Part shown: positions 1 through 5,390 of the stretch, piece after piece | Numbering within the stretch: the first letter of the stretch is position 1 | Layout: every line of letters begins with the position of its first letter | Assembly (NCBI GenBank): GCA_002315765.1 | Contig: DCIE01000040.1 | Coordinates: 1 to 5,427 of the forward strand | Reading direction: 5' to 3' | Origin: Ruminococcaceae bacterium UBA1734 | Lineage (GTDB): Bacteria; Bacillota; Clostridia; Oscillospirales; Acutalibacteraceae | DNA: 5,427 bases | Translations under genes and position numbers: made by a program | The notes under the pieces: generated by a model | What the model was told of the DNA's origin: nothing | What the model saw: the letters and a program-made list of their open reading frames with translations, nothing else | Databases searched by the model: none

Positions 1-118
1 TTGTGCCGTTATCAATCAGTTCTTGTAAGATACTCCGCAACCGTTTCCGCAGTTGTGGTGTGTCCTCTATTTTCCTATGTCCGATAAAGCAACAGGATTT
101 TCCTTCAAGTCCACTCAT
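1..118 (-). CDS. SLOG-family (DUF1273/YpsA-like) protein, N-terminal part only
   Basis: Reading the minus strand from ATG at 118 gives 39 open codons that run off the window edge. The product begins MSGLEGKS followed by CCFIGHRKIEDT. The CCFxGHR stretch after a short lead is characteristic of the N-terminus of SLOG/DUF1273 proteins (Rossmann-like, DprA/YpsA relatives), where it forms the first beta strand and a nucleotide-binding turn. The rest (QLRKRLRSILQELIDNG) fits the first helix. A good Shine-Dalgarno (AAGGTGA on the minus strand, complement of about 124-130) precedes the ATG. The family is thought to bind nucleotides or related ligands, but the precise role of this branch is unknown, and the domain's remainder lies outside the window. 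The gene is divergent from the XRE regulator at 263 and shares its upstream region, so control by that regulator is plausible but inferred. Confidence 0.72.
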   Translation of the reverse strand, partial: MSGLEGKSCCFIGHRKIEDTPQLRKRLRSILQELIDNGT

Positions 119-169
119 TTCTTCACCTTCAAAATACTAAAAATATAATATGTGCAAACTTTAATATCT

Positions 170-238
170 ATAGTATATCATTCGCAGAAACGAGTATCAA
201 TAGTCTATGGATAAATTATTTTAATATTTATAGACTAT
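170..238. promoter_or_regulatory. Three ATAGNCTAT palindromes at 30-bp spacing, candidate operator array
   Basis: The 9-mers are ATAGTATAT (170-178), ATAGTCTAT (200-208) and ATAGACTAT (230-238). The second and third are perfect odd-length palindromes (ATAG-N-CTAT) and reverse complements of each other; the first differs at one position. Their starts are exactly 30 bp apart, close to three helical turns, so the sites would lie on nearly the same DNA face. The first and third also share a longer direct repeat, TTTAATATYTATAG (160-173 and 220-233). They lie between the divergent SLOG gene and the XRE gene, which makes the XRE protein the obvious candidate ligand (inference). I found no convincing -35/-10 pair for either gene. 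The region is very AT-rich, so chance similarity is a real concern. Confidence 0.45.
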
Positions 239-262
239 ATATGTATGAATTGGAGTGATGGT

Positions 263-598
263 ATGAGCAATTTGGCAAAGGTTATTGGACAAAGAATACG
301 AAATTATCGAACGGGACAAAATTTGAGTCAAGAAAAGTTGGCAGAATTGTCCGGTTGTCATCCCACATACATTGGTCAAGTTGAACGAGGCGAAAAGAAT
401 GCAACTCTTGAAAGCATAGAGAAAATTTCTTCCGCATTGGATGTTTCTCTTTCAACTCTATTTGAAAAACTCAGTGTAGAAGATAAAACTGATAATATTC
501 CGCTAAAATGCTACGAATTGGTTGCTTCAAAAAGCAAATTAGAGCAAGAACAATTATATAACTTGCTTTTGCAGATGGAACAATATAAGAATAAATAA
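263..598 (+). CDS. XRE-family helix-turn-helix transcriptional regulator, 111 aa
   Basis: A small cytoplasmic DNA-binding protein of the Cro/C1 (XRE) type. The N-terminal 65 residues form the five-helix HTH_3 domain. LSQEKLAELSG (about 21-31) is the first HTH helix and turn, and HPTYIGQVERGEKNATL (about 33-49) the recognition helix and the conserved ERGxxNxTL turn; SIEKISSALDVSLSTLFE (51-68) closes the domain. The C-terminal 45 residues are predicted helical, ending LEQEQLYNLLLQMEQYK, and could serve for dimerisation. I chose ATG 263 because GGAG at 252-255 sits 7 nt upstream; the in-frame ATG at 245 has no ribosome site and would add only MNWSDG. The gene is divergent from the SLOG gene, is followed at once by a terminator, and so is probably monocistronic. 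Three palindromes just upstream suggest autoregulation. Such XRE/SLOG pairs often sit in accessory or mobile regions, but no integrase or relaxase is visible here. Confidence 0.9.
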   Translation: MSNLAKVIGQRIRNYRTGQNLSQEKLAELSGCHPTYIGQVERGEKNATLESIEKISSALDVSLSTLFEKLSVEDKTDNIPLKCYELVASKSKLEQEQLYNLLLQMEQYKNK

Positions 599-602
599 AC
601 TA

Positions 603-635
603 TGCCGTCCGAAATCAATCGGGCGGCACATTTTT
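603..635 (+). terminator. Intrinsic terminator of the XRE gene, possibly bidirectional
   Basis: TGCCGTCCGA (603-612) pairs with TCGGGCGGCA (619-628) through ten base pairs including one G-U, with a six-base loop AATCAA. CA and then TTTTT (631-635) follow. It begins 5 bp after the XRE stop codon. On the minus strand the same hairpin is followed by the moderately U-rich TAGTTTATTTATT, so it may also stop transcription arriving from the ABC operon, which ends at 793 with no closer good terminator. Confidence 0.85.
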
Positions 636-708
636 ATTATATCAACTAAAACCATTCTTGCCGATAAAGAGCAAAGCCGGGACTTGTTCTGCGAAATCAA
701 ATCGTTTC

Positions 709-735
709 GTAGGGCGTGGCGTTCCCGACACGCCG
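709..735 (+). repeat. REP-like hairpin element, GTAGGGC...GCCG type
   Basis: GTAGGGC (709-715) leads into an inverted repeat. GGCGTGGCG (713-721) pairs with CGACACGCC (726-734) with a single G/A mismatch and a four-base loop, and ends in GCCG. A second element with the same ends but a different stem sequence lies at 5350-5374. The conserved outer bases with compensating stem changes are what one expects of a dispersed palindromic repeat family. Short GTAGGG-type hairpins are common between genes in clostridial genomes as far as I recall; this was not checked against a database. TTTTTT follows at 741-746 but is 6 nt from the stem, so it is a poor terminator. The remainder of 636-792 shows no gene; an imperfect inverted repeat CAAATG/CATTTG lies at 758-781. 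Confidence 0.55.
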
Positions 736-792
736 TTGCCTTTTTTACTTAATAATCAAATGAATATGATTCGGCATTTGTATAATAGAATT

Positions 793-2799
793 TTACGCCG
801 TAATAAATTGACTGTTATAAAGATTTGCGTAAAGTCCGTTCTTTGCAATAAGTTCGCTATGGGTTCCCGATTCTTTAATATCGCCGCCGGACATATAAAT
901 AATAAGGTCGGCATCCCGAATGGTTGAAAGTCTATGAGCAATAACAAAGCTGGTTCGGTTTTCGGTAAGTTCGTTCATTGCCTTTTGGATTTTTAGTTCT
1001 GTTCTTGTATCAACAGAGGAGGTCGCCTCGTCAAGAATCAAAAGCGGTGCATCCTCAACCATGGCACGAGCAATGGTTAAAAGTTGTTTTTGACCTGCCG
1101 ACACGGCAACATTATCCGAAAGAACGGTGTCAAAGCCATCGGGCAAGGTTTTGATAAAGTGCTTAAGTCCGCAGCGAGAACAAATATCAAACAAAACATC
1201 ATCCGAAACATCTTTCCTGCCGTAGGTCAGGTTGTCCCTGAGAGTTCCCTCAAACAGCCAAGTATCTTGAAGAACCATTCCAAATAGGTCGTGAACATTT
1301 TCCCGTTTAATATCTTTTAGAGACACGCCGTCAATTAAAATATCCCCGCCTAAAAGCTCGTAGAAGCGCATAAGAAGATTTACTATTGTTGTCTTACCTG
1401 CGCCGGTAGGGCCGACAATTGCAACCTTTTGACCTGATTTAATTTCTTTTGAGAAATTTTCAATAATTGTTTTACCCTCAATATATCCGAAGTGAACATT
1501 TTTAAACTCAACATCGCCTTTAACATCTTTAAGATAGGCGGTTTTTTCGGATTCGTCTTCAAGCTCTTCTTCGGATAAAAATTCCATAACTCTTTGGCTG
1601 GCAGCGGCGGCGGATTGAAGTCCGGCAAAACCTTGACCGATTTGTCCGAGAGGAGAAGTAAAAATTCTAATGTAAATCATAAATGCTACAACAACCTCAA
1701 AGCCGAAGGTTCCGCCAAAGGCAAGAACTGCACCGACAACGCAAACCGCAACATAACCGAAGTTGCCGATAAAGGACATAAGAGGCATTATAAGACCGCT
1801 TAAAAATTCCGCCTTAAATGTATTTTGGCGAAGCTGTTCGTTTTCGTTTTTGAATTCCGCAAGGTTTTTCTTTTCGGCATTATAGGCTCGAACGATATTT
1901 TGACCGGCATAGTATTCCTCAACATGACCGTTTACCTTTGCCAAACTGTTTTGACGGGCGTTGAAAAACTTTTGGGATTTACCCATAATGGCTCCCATAA
2001 GGACAAAACCGATAACGGAAGCACCAATGGCGGTAAGTGCCATTCTCCACTCGGTTACGAACATCATAACAATACAACCGACAAGGGTTGCAACCGAGGA
2101 AACAAGGGTGCCCACATTCATATTAAGGGATTGGGTTATAGCGTCAACATCGTTAGTTACGCGGGAAAGGGTGTCGCCGAAATTATGGCGGTCGAAGTAA
2201 CGAAGAGGTATGCGATTGACTTTTGCTGTAATATCGGTTCTCATCATTTTTCCGATTTTACTTGCTACAAGGTTTAATATAAATGCCTGAACATAGTTAA
2301 GAATCATACTTAAACCGTAAATAACAACAAGGGTTAAACCGATTTTTTTAACGGCTTCAAGGTCAATATCAATGGTTGGAAGATATTTTCTCATCGCCTT
2401 CGGAATATCGGACATTTTAAGTTTTGAAAGGTCTGACATATCAATATCCGACATAGAAGACGAAGGGGAATTTTCGGTCATGCCCGACATGGCGGAGGCG
2501 TCGCCCATTTGGCTCATATCCATACCGTCAGAGGTTTGGGCGGCGGCGGATTCTTTCATTTTTGCCATATCCTCCTCATAGGAAGAGGTAGGTGCTTTAA
2601 TACCGCCGGTAATTTCGGCAGTAAGGTCCGAAATGTAATGAGGTCCCATAACCGCAAGAACCGAACTTACGGCGGCAAAAATCAATGCAATAACAAGAAC
2701 AACAACATATTTCTTTGCGTAATTAAGAAGAGAGGAAATTGATTTTTTAAGAGTTTTCATATCGGTCTTTTCGGTAGGACCTTTGCCCATACTATGCAT
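793..2799 (-). CDS. ABC exporter half-transporter, catalytic-site subunit with Met-rich insertion, 668 aa
   Basis: Type IV ABC exporter half with a fused membrane domain and nucleotide-binding domain, second gene of the operon. Hydrophobic segments lie at about 31-52, 152-178, 229-251, 252-275, 337-361 and 365-385. The exporter motif RAYNAE is at 304-309. The NBD has A-loop Tyr439, Walker A GPTGAGKT (463-470), Q-loop Gln511, signature VSAGQ (566-570, not the usual LSGGQ), Walker B LLILDE (586-591) with catalytic Glu591, D-loop SSVD and H-loop His622. It thus supplies a complete Walker A/B/H set but a weak signature, matching the BmrD/LmrD/TM288 role in heterodimers. Residues about 70-140, predicted extracellular, form an unusual acidic Met/Ser-rich insertion (11 Met in 78-136, three MSD repeats). 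ATG 2799 is supported by AGGAGG 9 nt upstream and overlaps the previous gene's stop. Drug or lipid export is likely; the substrate cannot be inferred. Confidence 0.93.
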   Translation of the reverse strand: MHSMGKGPTEKTDMKTLKKSISSLLNYAKKYVVVLVIALIFAAVSSVLAVMGPHYISDLTAEITGGIKAPTSSYEEDMAKMKESAAAQTSDGMDMSQMGDASAMSGMTENSPSSSMSDIDMSDLSKLKMSDIPKAMRKYLPTIDIDLEAVKKIGLTLVVIYGLSMILNYVQAFILNLVASKIGKMMRTDITAKVNRIPLRYFDRHNFGDTLSRVTNDVDAITQSLNMNVGTLVSSVATLVGCIVMMFVTEWRMALTAIGASVIGFVLMGAIMGKSQKFFNARQNSLAKVNGHVEEYYAGQNIVRAYNAEKKNLAEFKNENEQLRQNTFKAEFLSGLIMPLMSFIGNFGYVAVCVVGAVLAFGGTFGFEVVVAFMIYIRIFTSPLGQIGQGFAGLQSAAAASQRVMEFLSEEELEDESEKTAYLKDVKGDVEFKNVHFGYIEGKTIIENFSKEIKSGQKVAIVGPTGAGKTTIVNLLMRFYELLGGDILIDGVSLKDIKRENVHDLFGMVLQDTWLFEGTLRDNLTYGRKDVSDDVLFDICSRCGLKHFIKTLPDGFDTVLSDNVAVSAGQKQLLTIARAMVEDAPLLILDEATSSVDTRTELKIQKAMNELTENRTSFVIAHRLSTIRDADLIIYMSGGDIKESGTHSELIAKNGLYANLYNSQFITA

Positions 2800-4561
2800 T
2801 TTTCAGTTCCTCCTCACTTAATTGGCTTTGTGCAATTTCTTTGTAGGTTTCGCATGTATCAAGAAGTTCTTTATGTGTGCCTTTTCCTACAATTTCGCCG
2901 TTATCTATAACAAAAATCCGGTCGGCGTCAATAATTGTTCCTATTCTTTGAGCAACTATGATGCAGGTGCTTTCCTTCATTTTTGTTTTCAGAGCATTTC
3001 TTAAAATTCTATCGGTTTTATAGTCAAGAGCCGAAAAGGTGTCATCAAAAATAAATATTTCGGATTTCCTGGCTAATGCTCTGGCAATAGACAAACGCTG
3101 TTTTTGTCCCCCGGAGAAATTTTGTCCGCCTTGAGCAACATGGGCATCAAGACCTTCCTCAAGAGTTTTAATGAATTCTTCGCTTTGAGAAATAATTACG
3201 GCATCATTAACCCTTTCTCGGTCGGCATTGTTATCGCCGAAGTTTATGTTCGAGTTAATATCTCCGCTAAACAGAACCGCCTTTTGAGAAACATAACCGA
3301 TTTTTCCGGCAAGTTCTTCCTTTTTATAGTTTTTAACATTTTCGCCGTCAACTAAAACTTCGCCAAAGGTAGCGTCGTAGAAACGGGCAATAAGATTTAC
3401 AAGAGAGGATTTACCGCAACCTGTTGAACCGATAAACGCAACAGTTTCGCCCTTATTTATCCTAAAGGAAATATTCTCTAATACATTTGATTGACCGTCG
3501 GGATAACGGAATGAAACATTTTTGAATTCAACAGTTCCTTCTTCTTTTGTATTTTGAACTCCGCTTCCGTCTTTAATGGTAAACTCGGTGGACAAAACCT
3601 CGTTAATACGCTTTGCCGAAACTAAAGAACGGGGCGCAATCATAAACATTATGGCAAGCATCATAAATGAGGAAATAATTTGCATACCGTATGCCATATA
3701 AACAACCATATCGCCGAAGAGGGTTTGGAATTCAAAAATATCGGCACGGTTAATAAGATATGCCCCTATCCAGTATATTGCAAGAGCAATTCCGTTCATA
3801 ACCATAGACATAATAGGTCCGATAAATGCCATTATTCTACCGGTGAACAGTTGAGTATTGGTCATATCCTCGTTTATGCTTTCAAATTTTTCCTCTTGAT
3901 ATTTTTCCGCATTGTAAGCACGAATAACACGAATACCTGTAAGATTTTCTCTTGTTATTCTGTTAATATCGTCGGTAAGCTTTTGGATTTTCTTAAACTT
4001 TTTAACAACAAGGGACATAATAATTAAAATAGCAATTACCATAAAGCTAACGGCAATAGCAACCGCCATAGACCATTGCCACTGTTTGCCGGAAATTTTA
4101 ATAATTGCCCAAACGGCGGTAATGGGAGCCTTTATCATCAGTTGAAGCCCCATGGTAATAAGGGATTGAACCTGTTGAACATCATTTGTTGAACGGGTTA
4201 TAAGAGAAGCGGTGCTGAACTTGTTAATCTCGTTGCTTGAAAAGCCCTGAACCTTTACATAAAGAGCTTCCCTTATTCGAGCAGAAAAATCAGCCGCAAC
4301 GCTTACAACAAAGAAGCTTGTAACAACCGAAGCTGCCATACTTCCCAAAGCGCAAAGAAGCATCTTTCCGCCATTGCTCCAAATATCTTTCAGTTCATAG
4401 GTTGTTGAACCCATAGAGGATTTGCCTTGTGCGATTTGGGTTATTATGTTCATATAGTCGGGCATTTTAAGCTCAAGCCAAACCTGAACAACAATAAATC
4501 CCACCGCAAGAAGGGCAAAAAGCAGGTCTTTCTTTTTAGTGAATTTAAGTAGTTTGAACAT
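2792..4561 (-). CDS. ABC exporter half-transporter, degenerate-site subunit, 589 aa
   Basis: First gene of the operon and heterodimer partner of the 668-aa protein. Six membrane segments are predicted at about 13-32, 65-91, 136-157, 163-186, 243-269 and 281-308. The loop motif RAYNAE is at 214-219, as in the partner. The NBD has A-loop Tyr353, Walker A GSTGCGKS (378-385), Q-loop Gln426 and a good signature FSGGQ (482-486). Walker B reads IFIFDD (502-507), so the catalytic Glu is Asp507, and the H-loop His is Gln538 (VAQR). That is the degenerate-site signature of BmrC/LmrC/TM287-type subunits. Its intact signature would complete the active site on the partner. I chose ATG 4561 because AAAGGAG (complement of 4572-4578) lies 10 nt upstream. 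The longer in-frame start at 4624 falls at the predicted transcription start and lacks a ribosome site. Multidrug, peptide or lipid export is possible; the substrate is unknown. Confidence 0.93.
   Translation of the reverse strand: MFKLLKFTKKKDLLFALLAVGFIVVQVWLELKMPDYMNIITQIAQGKSSMGSTTYELKDIWSNGGKMLLCALGSMAASVVTSFFVVSVAADFSARIREALYVKVQGFSSNEINKFSTASLITRSTNDVQQVQSLITMGLQLMIKAPITAVWAIIKISGKQWQWSMAVAIAVSFMVIAILIIMSLVVKKFKKIQKLTDDINRITRENLTGIRVIRAYNAEKYQEEKFESINEDMTNTQLFTGRIMAFIGPIMSMVMNGIALAIYWIGAYLINRADIFEFQTLFGDMVVYMAYGMQIISSFMMLAIMFMIAPRSLVSAKRINEVLSTEFTIKDGSGVQNTKEEGTVEFKNVSFRYPDGQSNVLENISFRINKGETVAFIGSTGCGKSSLVNLIARFYDATFGEVLVDGENVKNYKKEELAGKIGYVSQKAVLFSGDINSNINFGDNNADRERVNDAVIISQSEEFIKTLEEGLDAHVAQGGQNFSGGQKQRLSIARALARKSEIFIFDDTFSALDYKTDRILRNALKTKMKESTCIIVAQRIGTIIDADRIFVIDNGEIVGKGTHKELLDTCETYKEIAQSQLSEEELKNA
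2809..2814 (-). promoter_or_regulatory. Ribosome binding site inside the upstream gene, setting the 668-aa start
   Basis: AGGAGG on the minus strand lies within the last codons of the 589-aa subunit, 9 nt before ATG 2799. The start and the upstream TAG stop (2792-2794) overlap in ATGCATAG. This argues for translational coupling and near-equal production of the two exporter halves. The alternative in-frame ATG at 2790 would be 18 nt from the site and is less likely. Confidence 0.8.
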
Positions 4562-4586
4562 TAAGTATAGACTCCTTTTTGTATTG

Positions 4587-4615
4587 TTGACAAAACATAT
4601 TACGAATGTTACAAT
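4587..4615 (+). promoter_or_regulatory. Promoter of the tetR-family gene
   Basis: TTGACA at 4587-4592, a 17-bp spacer, and TACAAT at 4610-4615, with an extended -10 TGT (4607-4609). The predicted start is near 4621-4623. The -10 lies inside the palindrome at 4607-4623, so operator binding should block it. The leader to ATG 4705 would be about 80 nt. Confidence 0.75.
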
Positions 4616-4623
4616 GTGTAACA
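4607..4623. promoter_or_regulatory. Palindromic operator, probable TetR-family binding site
   Basis: TGTTACA-ATG-TGTAACA is a perfect 7-bp inverted repeat with a 3-bp centre. Symmetry resumes further out with CG at 4603-4604 and CG at 4626-4627, giving a 25-bp partly symmetric site. Half-site centres are 10 bp apart, one helical turn, as expected for a TetR dimer. It covers the -10 of the rightward promoter and about +4 to +20 of the leftward one, so one bound dimer could repress both genes. Binding by the adjacent TetR protein is inferred from position. Confidence 0.75.
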
Positions 4624-4633
4624 CACGAAGAGC

Positions 4634-4662
4634 ATTATATCAAAACAACAACATAGTGTCAA
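4634..4662 (-). promoter_or_regulatory. Consensus promoter of the ABC exporter operon
   Basis: On the minus strand, TTGACA (complement of 4657-4662), a 17-bp spacer and TATAAT (complement of 4634-4639), with the extended -10 TGA just before it. This is a perfect vegetative-sigma consensus, so the promoter should be strong unless repressed. The predicted start near 4626-4627 gives a leader of about 65 nt to ATG 4561 and rules out the longer ORF start at 4624. Confidence 0.85.
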
Positions 4663-4704
4663 CCAATAAAATTAAAATGAAACAAAATGGGGAAAAGATG
4701 TATC

Positions 4705-5229
4705 ATGGAAGGTAAACATTTATCTGTGAAAGAAAAAATAAAATACGCAACTGCGGATTTGTTAAACAAAAAATCGTATATGGATATTACCGTAACCGAT
4801 ATTTCAAAAACCGCCGACATTGCAAGGGTTTCGTTTTACAGAAACTACAATTCGGTGGCTGATGTTTTTGATGATATCGTTGAGGATGTTTTCAAAGAAA
4901 TAATAAAGGATGTGGTTCCCGTTCTAAAGGGAAACGACCCGGAAGCTTGGAAAAGGTTTCTTCTCGGTATGTTTAGAAAATTCCCCAAACATCATTCTGT
5001 AACGAAAAGCAAAATTCCCGAAAATGAAAATGTGTTTTTTTCAAAACTTTCGGAAAAATTTCAAAAAACAAAAATAGGAAATGATACCGGCGACCGAATG
5101 AAAAAATATATTGCTTTCGGCAAAATAGGGCTTGTTGTTAGCATAATAAAGCATTGGATGGCAGAGGGTAAAAAGGAATCCCCCGAAGAAATGGTTGACT
5201 TTATTATGACTTTTATAACAAATTTCTAA
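4705..5229 (+). CDS. TetR/AcrR-family transcriptional regulator, 174 aa
   Basis: Cytoplasmic ligand-responsive repressor. The N-terminal domain (about 5-60) has the TetR_N layout: a first helix (VKEKIKYATADLLNKK), then ITVTDISKTADIARVSFYRNY (about 28-48). The latter carries the helix-turn-helix and the typical SFYRNY end of the recognition helix, followed by VADVFDDIVEDVF. The remaining 115 residues are mostly helical and diverged, as usual for the ligand-binding/dimerisation domain, so the ligand cannot be guessed. At 174 aa it is slightly short for the family but looks complete. Two starts are possible. ATG 4705 has GGGGA (4689-4693) about 11 nt upstream. ATG 4687 adds MGKRCI and has no ribosome site, so 4705 is preferred, with moderate certainty. 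The gene is divergent from the ABC exporter operon, and its promoter overlaps a 17-bp palindrome, which suggests autorepression and control of the pump. A terminator follows. Confidence 0.9.
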   Translation: MEGKHLSVKEKIKYATADLLNKKSYMDITVTDISKTADIARVSFYRNYNSVADVFDDIVEDVFKEIIKDVVPVLKGNDPEAWKRFLLGMFRKFPKHHSVTKSKIPENENVFFSKLSEKFQKTKIGNDTGDRMKKYIAFGKIGLVVSIIKHWMAEGKKESPEEMVDFIMTFITNF

Positions 5230-5255
5230 AATAAAACGGAAGAAACAACAAAAAC

Positions 5256-5290
5256 TCCTGCATCTTAATTCAGATGCAGGATAATTTTTT
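5256..5290 (+). terminator. Intrinsic terminator of the tetR-family gene
   Basis: TCCTGCATCT (5256-5265) pairs perfectly with AGATGCAGGA (5272-5281) around a six-base loop TAATTC, and TTTTTT follows at 5285-5290. It lies 26 bp past the stop codon. On the minus strand the stem is followed by GTTTTTGTTGTTT, so it may also work in the other direction. Confidence 0.9.
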
Positions 5291-5299
5291 GCACGGATT

Positions 5300-5325
5300 G
5301 GAGAGTAATTTGGAGAATACTCTCC
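5300..5325. repeat. Inverted repeat GGAGAGTA/TACTCTCC
   Basis: GGAGAGTA (5300-5307) and TACTCTCC (5318-5325) form an 8-bp perfect stem with a 10-base loop. No T-run follows on either side, so it is not a typical terminator. Its role is unknown. An AT-only near-palindrome (TATTATTTAATAATA, 5334-5348) lies just beyond it. Confidence 0.4.
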
Positions 5326-5349
5326 TCAAAGCGTATTATTTAATAATAT

Positions 5350-5374
5350 GTAGGGCAGGGGTTTACTCCTGCCG
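5350..5374 (+). repeat. REP-like hairpin element, second GTAGGGC...GCCG copy
   Basis: GTAGGGC (5350-5356) opens a hairpin in which GGCAGGGG (5354-5361) pairs with CTCCTGCC (5366-5373), including one G-U pair, around the loop TTTA; the element ends GCCG. The outer bases match the element at 709-735 in the same orientation while the stem differs, consistent with one dispersed repeat family. The two copies bracket the ABC/TetR locus. Confidence 0.55.
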
Positions 5375-5390
5375 TAATATATCAACGGAT

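Noticed and set aside
241..258. Five-codon leader ORF (MYELE) overlapping the XRE start region
   Set aside because: Too short, has no ribosome site and shows no attenuator-like structure; probably chance.
245..262. Upstream start of the XRE gene at 245
   Set aside because: No ribosome binding site precedes it, whereas GGAG at 252-255 is ideally placed for ATG 263, which also fits usual XRE N-termini.
713..746. Hairpin plus T-run as a rightward terminator
   Set aside because: The T-run begins 6 bases after the stem instead of adjoining it, and the XRE gene already has a better terminator at 603-635.
658..927. Plus-strand open frame overlapping the 3' end of the exporter gene
   Set aside because: It spans the hairpin repeat and the antisense of the NBD C-terminus, and its composition is not protein-like.
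1825..2277. 150-aa plus-strand open frame opposite the 668-aa exporter gene
   Set aside because: It lies antisense to a conserved membrane-domain coding region, has no ribosome site or recognisable motif, and is a shadow of that gene.
4562..4624. Longer start for the 589-aa exporter subunit (ATG at 4624, 610 aa)
   Set aside because: It lies at the predicted transcription start inside the operator, has no Shine-Dalgarno site, and the extra 21 residues look unlike the family's N-terminus. ATG 4561 has AAAGGAG 10 nt upstream.
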